This document shows positions 12,703 to 64,000 of a stretch of 64,000 nucleotides of DNA, piece by piece. The notes beneath the pieces were generated by a model that saw nothing but the letters and a program-made list of their open reading frames with translations, was not told where the DNA came from and did no database searches. Made by a program: the position numbers and the translations under genes. How positions within the stretch are numbered: position 1 is the stretch's first letter; every line of letters begins with the position of its first letter. The DNA comes from Leptasterias polaris (Eukaryota; Echinodermata; Asteroidea; Forcipulatida; Asteriidae), in assembly GCA_037783415.1 (NCBI GenBank), contig JAZGTN010000044.1, forward strand, positions 2,179,501 through 2,243,500. The letters run 5' to 3'.

Positions 12703-15700
12703 ATATAACTTATAAGTTATATAAGTAGACTGTCACAGCTAGACCCATGGAAGTGATTTAAATTGCTATTTTGTATTTTCTTTGTCCACTAAACTGAAGG
12801 ACCATGATTTGCTACTGTGCAATTGCTGGTGCGCGTTGATAATGTGCAGCAGCTGCTTTGAGCAAGTTTGGTTGGCTGTCTAGAGTCGACTTGACTTAAC
12901 CATAGTAAATCTAGCTGTCACTCAAATGCTGCATGGTTGAACCAGCTAGTCCAACTGGACCAACCTAGCTCCGGAGCACTGTTTCTCTAGTCAACTAACG
13001 AAGTTTGTCAAGATGGCGTTTGGAACAATTCATTTTTTCTGTCTTCGATACGTCGTCGCCATGTTATTTGCCGAATCATTCGACTAAACGCGTTCGAGTG
13101 AAACACAGACCACGCCTTCGTTATTTTAACGGCAAATCGACTAAAGGTTAACACCCGAACTTGCTCTTTGTTGTAAATAGTTTTGGCAGGTGAGTAAATG
13201 CTACTGTGCAGCAGCAGTACTTGTAATATATAAGTACAAAGGCATTGCTAGGGTCTGTTTCTTTTGTTCTGTGGGCGTAATCCCCCAGGAATGTCTTGGA
13301 CATGGCACTGGTGTGCATGAATGAACACAGTGGTGTGGTATACAAAATGGAGAAAGTGAAAGTACCAGTTTTAAAGTCGGGCGTGTGAGGTGTGTGAAGT
13401 TAGACACAGGCAGCCATAGTTCTCCCATGCACGCTGCGGCACAGAATGTATTGGGTCTGTTGAGGCATGCCAGAGGAGAGTTGAGCTTGGCAAATCGTAA
13501 GTTCTTTTAAATTGTGTTAGTGTAGAAAACCCTGTGACTTGTTGTAGTGTTTTAAATTAAATAAAGGGCACTTATTCAAAAGCATTTTTAGTTAACGGCC
13601 CTAAGAGATGCTCCTAATATTTTAGGAACTATTTGTACAGTTCATGTATATGTTTTGTTCTTATATCTACAAAAATGTACAAAAACTACTTTACAGAGCT
13701 TAATTTCACAAACAGCTCATAATGATTTGCATCACGATAAATGGTTTACACACAACCCTAAATGGTTAAATACTGCAACCTGGACAATATTTCATTACAC
13801 ATAAATCCCGAACACCGATATGGATTTGGATCGCTCGGACTCGGCGGCCTCATCTAAGACCGCTGGGATGGTGGTGAGTTTGTACAAATTCTTGATCAGG
13901 ATGTTGAGATGCATGATGGGAAATAATGTACTGTAAAAGTTTGTACGATATAATAAAGTACGGAGGCTCTGTGGAAATGTAAAAGATCTTTTTAACAAAA
14001 ATAAGAAGAATGCTATATGGGATTTGAGGCATTGCATAGTGAGGTATCAATTTTGGTATGCGGGACCGAACGAATGGATCAGACGAATGGATTTGGTAAA
14101 TTTGAGTCAACGCTTGAGGGCGTTTTGTTTGGGCATCAGTTTCGGCAGCACATTGGCACTTCCACTGACCAATCGATGTGGATGGTGCCGCAACAGGGCA
14201 GAGCAAAGCTTATTCGGTCCATTCTCAAGAGATTCTTTACAACATGCAAGAAAATATATCTCTTATTCGTAGGTTCAAACGTGACTTGTAATAAAACACT
14301 ATGAATTGAGTCAGGATCAGTCATGTCGACCCACGGGACGGGTTGACCATCTGTCCATCTGCCAAGTACAGAGGATGTAGCCCTTCTTAGACCTACTTGC
14401 CCCTACTACAAAGTTAGATTAGATAGATATTTCATATGTGATGTTGCGATTTGTATCGCTGGTTGAATACGACGCAGACTAAGTGCGACTACGGTGTACA
14501 CATTCCACATCTTAACAACATTGGCTAACTACCTATTTATCTGAGTCCTAATCATTCACCAGTGTCGGTGACAGAAGTAGTAATAAAATCAGTTTCCAAA
14601 TATTGCTTTCTGCAATATAAGTTCATCCAATTCTTGTTTCAAGAATCTACGCTCCCCTTTCCAATTCTGGTTTGTGGGAACTGCTGTTAACTTTCTTACA
14701 AATAGTTACGTTTTGGAATGAACACTTACCTACAGCAACATAAAAATGAACATTTTGCAGACGACCGTTAGTGTCTACGTCTCGAAATCACATCACACAC
14801 AGAATTAAATGCACCGAGTAAATGAAAAGGATCCGTCGGATCAGATCGAAGTAGGCAACTAATTTCTGCCCCAAAGCAGAGTTTAACAAAGGATATCATT
14901 TTCCATTTGAAGGTATAAAATATTTCATGGTATTTTTCATACCAACTTCGTCAGAAATACGTCACATTTGATATCCATTGACGAAGTAAGGAACTATGTT
15001 TTGTACAGGGCGAGCGCGGATGGAGATCAATTCTGTTATCCACCGCAGCTCAGTGGACGCCATTTTTAAACACCCAAAACAGCCACACAAACAGCGTGGG
15101 GCATGCACATCTGTGCATACAATCCTATTTTTTAGCCGAAAATTTTGGGGGGATTTGATGGTTTTTTTCTTTGGGGGGGGGGTGCATGTTATGTATTTTT
15201 TTTTATTGGTTGACTTATCTATTTATTTATTTATTGAATCTTTTTTTATTCATTCATTTATGGGTTTGTTAGTTTAATGGTTTATTATTTATTTAGTTAT
15301 TTAAATAGATTTATTGATATAGGCTAAACAATTTTTTTATTTATTTTTTACTACATTTTTCTTGATTTTATGTGAAATATTAGTTTATTAATTTATAGTG
15401 TGCAGATTTTTACTAAATGTGAAATGTAAATGATCAAAAATTTGCAATTAGGTTTGGATTAAGAAAGAGGGTCACAGTGTAACAAATTTTCTTTCAATAA
15501 CTTGCTTGAAATTCTTAATTTTTATTGTATTTATTTTATGTTATTTTTATTTTCATTATTTGTTTTATAGAATTGATAAAACCAGTTTGTTGTAAAATTC
15601 TAATGAACAATATACAGGAATAAATACCACTTAAACAACTCATAACATGCTTGTTTGTTCTTCAATGTATTGTTGTGTTATTCTTTAATTTACATGATTT

Positions 15701-16720
15701 TATACAATGCTTCATCGGGATCATTTTTTGAAATTACTCAAAAGATAAATGACCAACAAAGGTTACTTGGCAAGAAGTTCACAAACCAAAGTTTACTTTG
15801 CCTTTAAGTGAATTGGGGTGTAAATTCACCGGATCAACGAATGTACTTGTCTGTACCTGGGCTTATGTGGGTGTGAGAGTTTTAGGGAATGAGAGGGATT
15901 ACTCGCCATTGAACTTTTGAAATAACAAATTACATGTTCCCCCATCACATCGTGAAAATCTAGCCTATGTATAAATCCCCCATATGTGTGCAATGAATAT
16001 ACTTACACTGTGGGCATAAAAAACATTGGGGGAAAGGAAAAACATTTTTATGTGATGAAATCCCTTATTTAAATTTAAAAAGACATCATATTTTGTATAC
16101 CCGCTATGTGCATTCAACAGCATTTTGGGTGTTTCAAAATGGCCGCCGCTTGTGTGCGGTGACTTCACGGTCCTGTGCACACGCATAGGCCAACCCGCTA
16201 TCCAGTCAGTATAATAGAGATAAGTGCTGCTATCATGGTTTTCTTGAAGTTATTTTCTCTTCTGAGGGTTTGCATACATAAATCTTTAAAAATGCACTCG
16301 AAAAAGTTATCTTTCATCTCCTTTTTTCATTCTAAAGACTGACCGTTCCGGTAACGGTCATACAATTTTTATCCCATCTTGCATCAACTTGACCCGATTT
16401 GGCCTATTTTAATACTTAATATTCCATATTTTTTGACCCACCATTGATACAGTGCATGCATCTCATCATGCCCCAAATAAATGGTGGAAAACGGAACACT
16501 AAATTAAATTTTTTAATTTTAGTATTTAAAATTCGTAAAACCCTTAAAATGCTACTGTGCCAGTCCCCCCTGTTCTAAAAACCACAGAGACCCTCGCCCT
16601 AAGGCTAAGAGCTATAGTGTTTAAACACACAGACTCTGAAGTGCACGGGTTATAAATTTGTATGATATTGAATATACGTTGGTGGTATAGTTGCTACAAT
16701 GTTTGATTATTTTCCTTTTT
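12703..16720. other. Intergenic DNA with low-complexity patches
   Basis: No gene is supported. A G-run lies near 15171-15182, followed by a T/A-rich 'ttatttattta' stretch to about 15350. Short overlapping open frames on both strands at 13795-14304 resemble no family I recognise and lack splice or start context. Confidence 0.4.
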
Positions 16721-16850
16721 AAATGCAAGGAATAGTTGGTGGCCTGACGTTTCGACCCTGGGAGAGTCTTTCTCTAAAGCAAAAGAGAAACACTCTGCTT
16801 AGGTTGAAACGTCGGACCACCAACGTTTTGGTTTGTTTTGCATTTATACA
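16721..16850. mobile_element. Short foldback MITE, ~130 bp
   Basis: The left arm (aaatgcaaggaatagttggt, then ggcctgacgtttcgaccct) is the inverted copy of the right arm (aggttgaaacgtcggaccac, then caacgttttggtttgttttg), ending 'catttata'. 'tttctct' and 'agagaaac' close the hairpin. No coding sequence is present. Confidence 0.65.
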
Positions 16851-17419
16851 TAGGTCCTTTTGGTTGGAAAAGTAGTTTGCAACAGTTAATTTTGTTTTAA
16901 CTCTGAACCTTTGTATCTCTTCACACGGAAACGTAGGTTGACAATAGGCATGCGTTTGGATTGATCTATGGAGTATGTTTTGATGGACCAGACCGGTCAT
17001 AATATATGTTAATTTGTAAGTAAAATGTCCTTTTTTTTTTTTTTTTTTTTGCGCCGTAACAACTTCGGGTAACAAGAATCAAATATTCACTAAATTAATT
17101 ATTCCATACGCCAATGTATTAGAGTGATTATACATAAGTGTGTTTTTTGTTTCATTTTTTACCTATTTGTTAGCCTATAGGGAATGCAAAACAGCCGATT
17201 GGAGTCCAGGAAACCGAACAAAAAGAGAAGAGGAGGGAAACAAAACACTGGATGGAGAGATAAACAAAAAAAAACATATAAGAGCAGTGCATGTCAATAG
17301 ACAGCTCAAGATAGAATGAAATGAAAAATTGGTTTAGAGGTTTTCCTCCTGCAGTGGAGTGGAATTGGCTTGGGTGAACTAGTTTCGTGTGACTGTACGT
17401 TTCGATTGTGTGTTTCTAT

Positions 17420-19125
17420 GCACACGTGTGTGCGGCCCCAAACTGTAGCCCGAGCCCTAAATGTAGCCCCGACCCAAATGTAGCCCCTAACTTGTACCTA
17501 AATGTCGCCCCGACCTAAGTGTAGCTTCAAACTTTTAACTAAATGTATACAGCCCGCACTTTTAGGTTTAGCAATTGAAAATATTTTGAAATGCCTTCCC
17601 TGATTTTTAGTCTTTAGTTTGTTTTGAAGGTAGAGTTGAAACTTCATAATGGAGAAAACGGCCTGTAAAAGCTTACATTCTTTATTTAGTTGTTACTAAA
17701 GTCACAAACAAGACCACAATAATAGGTATTTATCATAGAAAGTCAGATGGATGTTCAGTCTAAAATTACTGACAAGCCGATAGCGTGGTTTCCATCGTAT
17801 TACACCGGATATCACCCCCATACCAGCACCACCACGACCACGAACACTTGCTGTAGAGATGGTTAACCTCGGTATCTGTAAGATGGAGTAGGGAAGTTGG
17901 GCTTCTGTTGTTAAACATCATTAACGGCGGTGTGCTCGCTCCGCAATACCTGCATTATTCATCTGTGAAATTATGGTAATCTGTTTAATCATTACTTGAT
18001 GACTACGATTTACGAACCAATTAGGCTTAAAGTAGTTGCCTTGAAAGTTAAAATTTCGATCGGGGTTTTTTTTTGGGGGGGGGGGGGATGGGGGTTAAGC
18101 TCGTGTACTACACCGAATTAGTTCTTATCGCCATGTTTAAAGTCCAAAACCTCACTCACTCGTACCGTTTGTATACTAAAATTTGTTTGTGTTTTTCTAG
18201 GTATAATATTGTTGGCAATAGACCTGCTCGCTACAGGACTTTTCTTTCTTAAGTGGACGACTAATCGGTGTTTACCATGCTTATCCCAAAAACTGATTAA
18301 AATGTCCACCTCACTCATCCATTCCTTGAAAGGCAAATCATACAAATGGTTGTTGGGACCGTTCTGTTGTTCTAATCCTATATAAATGTAGACAATAAAA
18401 CTAATCTGTGAAAATTTCATTTGAAAAGGTGGTCGCGTGTTTTAGATAGTGCCGAAAATCCGGAACGAATAATATGTTCATGTGCAGGAACAGTAATCCC
18501 TAAAAGGAATACAATATACACAAACGTAACTGACGTTTCTCAAATTCAAAATTGTTATTTTATTTTACATAACCGAATTTATTCGAAGTGAAATATTTCT
18601 CAGAATGCTTTATGCTATCGAATGCTGCTGTACTTCTGAAACCAATAAGTTTTTCTTGCCTTTAGTTTTTATGTGTGATTACCAAACAATGACCTTCCCA
18701 TTAAAGCAAAATACGTTAAGCCTAATTAGTACGCAAATTGTAGTCACCAAGTTATAATTATACAGATTACCATTAGTTCAGAGCGATTAATAATGCAGGT
18801 GGGTAGCTATAGCGTGCACTCTGTCTATGATGCTCATGTTTGTGACTAAATAAAGAATATAAGCTTTTACGCAGAAGAAAACTCCATTCTACCTTTAAAG
18901 TATTTTAAAGGGAAATCAGGATCGGCATTTTAAAAGATTGCTAATTGCCAACCATAAAAGCGCAGCTATACATTTAGGTGCAAGTTTTGGGGCTACAATA
19001 CGCTTAGGCTACAAGTTGGGGTGCAATTGGATCGGAGCTACATTCAAGTGCAAGTTTTGAGCTACACTTGGGTCAACATTGAGGGCTCGGGTTACGTTTA
19101 GGGTCCGCATACACATGCGTGTCGT
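17420..19125. mobile_element. Foldback element with long inverted arms (~1.7 kb)
   Basis: Blocks of the left arm recur inverted in the right arm: 'gcacacgtgtgtgcgg' with 'ccgcatacacatgcgtg' (outer), 'aagcttacattctttattt' with 'aaataaagaatataagctt' (17669 and 18847), and 'cctgcattattcatctg' with 'gattaataatgcagg' (17948 and 18785). Both ends carry subterminal repeats of 'aatgtagccccgacc' type, as at transposase binding sites. The centre has no recognisable transposase. The exact ends and target duplication are not resolved. Confidence 0.65.
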
Positions 19126-20573
19126 TGGAGCAACTATAGTACATTCGGTAAGTGTAATTTTTGTTTCGTTATATTGCTGTTATTCTGTTTTATCGTTTTA
19201 TCTTTACTTGTTTGACGAACTCATCGCTTTTTGTATCTTATTGTCTCGACTAATGCGGAAACAAAAATAAATGTTGTTGTATAGTCTTTTAACTTTTTGC
19301 ACTTTTGGCATATCGTATATCTTGTAATGTACTCTAAAAACAAGTTGCAGTTAGATTTTGTTCCCCCAATTTATTGTCCCATTCTTAAGTTGGTATTAAT
19401 AATAGGATCCTCATAAAGCATAACCTTTATAATTCCGAGGTGCCCTTCGTTACATATTTATATCGACTTCATCTGCACCTATAGTTGTAGTTCTGGTTGG
19501 TGGCTTCTCCATATAGCACTCCATATGTTATGCTGTCCCTCATAAATGTTAGGTACATGGTAACCACGTGTATAAAGCAGATTGTTGCCGTGAGCTTACT
19601 ATATACAGGAAGACTATTGGTTGAAAAACGGGATCTTTCGCGCTATCAACCAATCCGTGGACAGGATAAAAAAGATTGACCTGGGGTACGTTTTTGCGGC
19701 TGGAACCAATAACTGTTCGGTCATTGGCCAGTGTTAACCGATGGCAAAAATTCAACCGAAACGGTGCTTCTGAATGCTGGCACTGTCACGCGAATCTACT
19801 CAGATTCGCGGTGTTTCGTCGAGTGCGAATCTTCGCGCGAATCGATTCGCGGATTCGCATTGGATTTATAGGCCTGGAACTACCCCATGTAGGCTTCATT
19901 TTACAATGAATTTGAAGAATACCCTGGATTGACAGTAAGATTATTTTAATGTATAATGATAGTGTTGCTTCTTTTTGATTTTGTTTTGTTTCCCCCCAAA
20001 AGAGACGTTTATGTGTGTGTGTCAAATGCCGACCGTGTGTTTTTAGCCGCCGGTGAAGTCAAGGGCTGAAAAAGCCACGCGGAGAGGTGCATTTTTGACT
20101 TGAATTCTTTATTAATAAATGCAAATGTTATGTGTAAAAAAGTTATTAACCAGTTACTACAATGTATATTCGACCATAAAAAGGCAATAAGTGCAATTTT
20201 GGGAGCATCCTGTAACCGCTCTTTAAAACAAAATTGTGCGTATAAGTATTTTTTAGTCTATTTAATACCGACTTTTATTATTATAAATTGTTTAAACTTT
20301 ATTTGTTCACTTTTATTGGTCCTACAAACCATAAACAGGCTCAGACATTTCCAGGCTGGGCCGAAAGGCACACGTCACAACTCGCGCGATGCTGTGCTCT
20401 TCTAACTCGTTTAGTTATAGTTTCATAGTGGACATTGGTTGGACATTCATTTAGGTTTGTACAGCAAATGTCTACCTTTTTGGGTATTGGATATTGCACA
20501 TTCACACACGTTTTTACAGCGAATGCTACTTTGTTCAACCCAAATTTATGTGAAATTTAGAGGTAGAAATTTA
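19126..20573. other. Intergenic DNA upstream of gene A
   Basis: A cluster of six GCGAATC/GATTCGC heptamers lies at about 19790-19858. The rest is AT-rich without a recognised gene. Confidence 0.4.
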
Positions 20574-20654
20574 CCCTGTCAGTTTCCCCTGTGATTCATT
20601 ACTCGGTGCATCAATTCCTATCTTTACAAAAGTTGCCTATGCCATACATCTACG
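20574..20654 (+). promoter_or_regulatory. Gene A 5' flank shared with gene B
   Basis: The ~80 bp before the gene A start codon align with 49597-49691 before gene B (shared pieces: 'agtttccc', 'attactcg', 'cctatctttacaaaag', 'atgccatacat'). The homology shows the duplicated block includes leader or promoter sequence. The transcription start is not determined. Confidence 0.45.
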
Positions 20655-47248
<26,594 letters not shown>

Positions 47249-49596
47249 GAGACGGGCATTTTAGATTGAGATTAACATACCAGACTATCATATTTACCTC
47301 GCATTGCCGCAAAAATAAAATTAAACAGGAGTAAAAATTTGCATCTTCGAGCGAACAGCAGTAGGTGTCAGAACAACAAAACGAAGATAACACGGCAAAA
47401 CAATACCGACGCCCGCGGCTCTCGTGCGGACGGTAACGACGACCACTTACAATAATATTGTACTTTATTTTCTTGATTTAATTTCAATATTACTTTTTTT
47501 TTTAAAGCTGACCCTGACCTACAGTCTCATCCTACACAAATAGCAATTTTAAATTGGTGATTTAACAATGGTCGTTTAGTCTGAAGGGTAATTAGTATAT
47601 TTAGCTAATAAAAATACATATTAAACAAGATTCAGTATGTAATGTTTCGTGTTTTTTGCCCTTTTACCTCTGTCAATAAGAAGAAAAAATAATTGTAAAA
47701 AAAATAATTGTAAATATTGTAACAACAAATTTAAATAAATAAGAAATTCATAAGCTTTTTATTGATGTGCCTCTATTTTCTGGTAACAAAAAGTAGATTT
47801 GTGTATTTTTCATCGATGTTCATTACTGTTCACCAACAGTGAGGTATTATATAATAATAATATTTAGCTTGAAACAGAGAAGCGATTTGTGTGAAACAAG
47901 TGTCTAAAACGTTAGGATGGGGGAAAATTTATATTACTTTTACTCTTTTTTTGTATGCGTAAGTATCAATATTTTGCAGATTATGGGAGTACATTTTTAC
48001 AGAAGAATATCTACACAATCTGCCGTATAGGGGGACAGAAACTCCGGGGGACAAAATCTCCTGCCACACCGGTGTCTATAGTGGATTTTGTCCCGGGGTG
48101 TGTGTGTGTCCCTCATCTGTTGGCTGAAGGAAGTCGATTCAAAAGGGGCCGCAATCTGACAAAATATCCGATCACGATTCGCCGTATACGGGATAGAATC
48201 TCCGGGAGACAGAATCTACTTGTGGTCCTCGGGATGATCTTCTTCTCGGGCACCTGGCAACTATTCCCCGTTCAGCCCACCCCCTCGAGTATGGCTTTGG
48301 AGATGAGGCTGTTTTGACAGGTCTGTGAAAAATAAATCTAATTGAACATGCGTTTGAAGAGCATTCGGAGCATACCCGGTCACTCGTCGTTTCGAGGCTG
48401 AATATGCCGCATGGTGGCGAGAATATTCTGATGTTCAGAAGCCATCGCCGAAGCCGGTTTGGTTTGTTCGTTTGTTTGTTGGTGTTGGGTTGTTTGTTTG
48501 TTTGTTTGTTTGTTGTTGTTGTTTTGGGATTTTTTCATTTTGTTTTTGTTATGTTTTGGTTTTTTTGTGTTTTTGTTTTGGGGTTTGTTTGGGGGTTTTT
48601 TTTGGGGGGGGGGGGGGTGGGGGTTCGGGGGGGGCGTACCTTCGGGGGGGGGCGTGCCTTCTGTGTACTGACGGTAGATCAACGGACACTGCCAAAGAAT
48701 AATTCAGGCACTTCACTCCAAAAACTTCCGGATCAGAGTTTGACTCCTCATTTTGCTCGCCAAAGCAAACATAGTGCAATCTTAATCAGACCTATACTGC
48801 CCCCCAAAAAGTACGATTATGTAACGAAGGTCTAGATTCTCACGCTACACCGGAGGGGCTTCCCAACGGGTGACTGCTAGATATAATAATCGACACCCAT
48901 GTTCTGATAACCCTTCGTTCTGATAACCCCTCGTGATCTAGACGCGCACTAGGGTTAGGGGTTAGGATTAGGAATGTACATTTTAGGGGTTAAACTGGGT
49001 AAGAGGAAGGGGTGGATACCCTTTTTCAAATGATATAGTTCTTTTGAGCATAAAGTGAACAAATTTGCTGCTGATTTACCTTTCAGAGACTCAATAATTA
49101 TGTTTCCATTCAGAATCTCGAGGTTTCCTAAACAATGATATCACTTTTTATCAGTTTTTAAACAAGTATCCGTACAAAGGTCAGAACAAGCTACCTTGTA
49201 AAATAAACAAACGCCATAGTACAGTAGCAGACAGGTACTTCAACTCGCTGTACTTTCCTGAAGAGAATCTATAGCTTTTTCTGCGATAATGTGATGATGT
49301 GATGATGTGATGATTTGATGATGCATCTTTGTCCAACAAGTGATGCTTAAAGAATGTACGGATTTCACTTATAGTATAGATTGACAAAACTTGGTAAGTG
49401 AAGTTTTATTACCTACACATAACAGACAGTCCGTCACATGTTTGTGTGTTGTGAATTCCTGCGTGGGTATGCATTGTTTGTACTTTAATCTGATCCGTGC
49501 TGTGCTTATTTATAACGGCACCGGTAAAACAATCCGGAGGCCGCAGGCTCAAATCCCGCCAGTAATTTTTCTTTGTTCAACAGTTACCCAAAATGT
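47249..49596. other. Spacer between gene A and gene B
   Basis: No gene is supported. It contains a diverged copy of the 'ggggacagaatctccggggg' dispersed repeat (48020-48235), a T/G-rich low-complexity tract ending in G-runs (48459-48660), a short 'tagggttaggggttagg' stretch (about 48950), a 'gatgatgt' microsatellite (49285-49325) and the 3' part of a SINE (49505-49585). Confidence 0.5.
48459..48660. repeat. T/G low-complexity tract
   Basis: Repeats of 'tttgtttgtttg' run into several poly-G stretches. Open frames here on both strands are Phe/Gly/Val- or Pro/Lys-rich artefacts. Confidence 0.8.
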
Positions 49597-49691
49597 TTTC
49601 AGTTTTACCCAGTGGGTTTCCCTTGCAGTTTATTACTCGATAGCCCTACATCCATTTATATCTTTATAAAAGGTGTCCATGTCATACATGT
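49597..49691 (+). promoter_or_regulatory. Gene B 5' flank shared with gene A
   Basis: It is homologous to 20574-20654. A TATA-like 'tttataaaag' lies only about 25 nt before the ATG. 'tttcccttgcag' about 60 nt before the ATG could instead be a 3' splice site of an upstream non-coding exon. The two readings cannot be separated here. Confidence 0.4.
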
Positions 49692-62620
<12,929 letters not shown>

Positions 62621-64000
62621 GTAAGATTTAGTGACTTTGTTTGGGCATCCAACACGTTTGACTTAATGCTTTTTAAAGATTTGATTAAATTGGGTTCTAC
62701 AAGAGTGCACAAGTGTCATGAACAATAGCAATTTAATTGCCACCATAATGGACAAGTTACATATGCCCCGTTGCATGCGGCTTTGTGTACTTTCTAATAA
62801 ATAATGTTTTCTTATAAATTGTTATCGATAATTCCGTTTCATTAGCAAGCATTCAAACCTACTCATGTTACCACAATTCATTCAAACTGGGTGTTCTTTT
62901 TAGTTACGACTGCTTTCAATTTCTTGTTCGTGCACACATGATTTCGTTCTTCTCGTTCAGGTTTTGTTTCAGCCATTCTATTTCATTTATTGACATTCAA
63001 GACCACATTTCCACGATTCTTCATTTGAATTTCTGCTACCTCTAAGAATTCATGAAATTGAATGGTTGATAAGCCTCTTCCTACCGGCTCTCGCGAAATT
63101 GAATGATCTTTGCGACCTGACGAGTTTGCAGTGTTGTTGACTCGAGTCGGTGACTTGGACTCGAGTCAGACTCGAGTCGCCAATTTCATTGACTTGCGAC
63201 TTGACTTGACTTGACTTGACTTGAGCAAAAATGACTCGTGACTTGACTTGACTTGAGCAAATATGACTTGCGACTTGACTTGACTTGAGAAAAAATGACT
63301 TGGTTACAACACAGGAATATTAAATGTGAAGTTATACGTTTACATTTTTAGGGTTCGGATAAATTAATGTCGAAACAATTCACTCGGAAGTTCCGCAAAA
63401 CACGGACCACATTGCGATCACAGTTTACACAACGCACGCGGTCACGTCTTTTCCAATTTAGAGGCTGCTAGTCTTTGTTATGTCGTTCCTTTATGCGCAA
63501 CAATAAAGATAGGAAACATTGAACGCTAGAGGGCGTTTCAAAACAATGCGATACCATTGGAGTAAAAGCCCTCTATTGGTGAAATATCCCACAACACCTG
63601 TTTGAAACGCCTTGACAAAAGACTTTACGTGTCTGCGCATGCTCGGGGAAAAGGGTTTTTCCCTCGAATTGCAATAATCACCATCGCTGGTGCGCGAAAA
63701 AAACGTGTACAGAACAATGAGCCACTGGTATTCACGCAAAAGCCGTCGACAGTATGGTCTTCAAAGCACATTTCCTCGGAAATGTTAGCTTGTTTACGGA
63801 AAACTGCACAACTTATAGGCTTTATTTTACAAAAATTACACCATTTTGGACATTTTGGATCAACAGAAAGATTATTTAAATGTAAAACGTAAGATTTGTT
63901 TCTTTTTAAATATGTTTTGTTTTGTTGTTTTGGGGAATTTTTTGCGGGGTGTTTGTGCATAGGATAGTCAAAATGCTGTGGTGGTTAAGACGCATTGCTT
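62621..64000. other. Gene B intron 17 or downstream flank
   Basis: No exon 18 homologue is found up to the window edge. A minisatellite of 'gacttgacttgactcgagtc' type lies at 63131-63305. A CTCF-like 'gaacgctagagggcg' occurs at 63521. The final bases (gtggttaagacgcattgc) could begin another tRNA-like element, but it is cut by the window edge. Confidence 0.5.
63131..63305. repeat. Minisatellite of 'gacttgacttga' / 'gactcgagtc' units
   Basis: Pentamer-based repeats (acttg) alternate with the palindromic 'gactcgagtc'. No coding role is seen. Confidence 0.8.

Noticed and set aside
13795..14304. Possible small gene with open frames on both strands
   Set aside because: No recognisable family, codon bias, splice partner or start context.
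16741..16840. Hammerhead ribozyme of a Penelope-like element
   Set aside because: The 'gacgtttcgacc...gttgaaacgtc' hairpin recalls such ends, but the conserved CTGATGA and GAAA core are not in the required order. It is a simple foldback.
48404..48835. Open frames rich in Phe/Gly or Pro/Lys
   Set aside because: They are translations of a T/G low-complexity tract with poly-G runs.
48948..48972. Interstitial telomeric repeat
   Set aside because: 'agggttaggggttaggatta' is only three imperfect units, too short to support.
63602..63960. Possible exon after gene B exon 17
   Set aside because: The frames do not resemble exon 18 of gene A (GRLISREEIERGS) or any ABC motif.

Overview
The window is animal nuclear DNA. 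Genes are split by introns with GT/AG borders, intergenic DNA is AT-rich, and there are many MITEs, tRNA-derived SINEs and minisatellites. The protein families and the repeat families (TTAA-flanked MITEs with 'ggcactgtacacgtttgg' ends, and a 'ggaacacgttgcctt'-type family) suggest an echinoderm, probably a sea star. That placement rests on recalled repeat sequences and is inference. There is no operon, CRISPR array or other prokaryotic feature. All recognised genes are on the + strand.

Layout: (1) 1-6421 is the 3' end of an RNF213-like giant AAA+/ubiquitin-ligase gene: a partial exon, one very long exon and a short last exon, about 1,761 residues. No RING finger is visible in this part. (2) 6422-20654 is about 14 kb of gene-poor DNA holding a decayed satellite, a nested MITE/SINE, a foldback element with long inverted arms and G-rich repeats. 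(3) 20655-47248 is a full-length 32-exon ABCC8/ABCC9-type (sulfonylurea receptor, SUR) gene, called gene A here. Every exon joins in phase except exon 27, where the Walker A motif of NBD2 is removed by a net 14-nt loss that breaks the frame. (4) 47249-49691 is an intergenic spacer. (5) 49692 to beyond the window edge is a tandem paralogue (gene B). Its first 17 exons match gene A exon for exon and run through NBD1. The remaining exons would lie past position 64000.

SURs are the regulatory subunits of ATP-sensitive K+ channels and pair with Kir6 pores. The TMD0-TMD1-NBD1-TMD2-NBD2 order, the degenerate 'DD' Walker B of NBD1 and the expected length of about 1,573 residues all fit that family.

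The most unusual signals are in the SUR introns. Pieces of exon plus splice site have been multiplied as minisatellites. After exon 15 (both genes) the last ~30 coding bases plus the 5' splice site recur many times, and several copies have a better GTGAGT donor than the real one. Before exon 12 of gene B the 3' splice site plus exon start recurs at alternating ~87/79-bp spacing. Other introns carry their own minisatellites (10, 21 and 29 bp units), nested MITEs, a hAT element with an 8-bp target duplication, and a non-autonomous LTR element inserted in a MITE.
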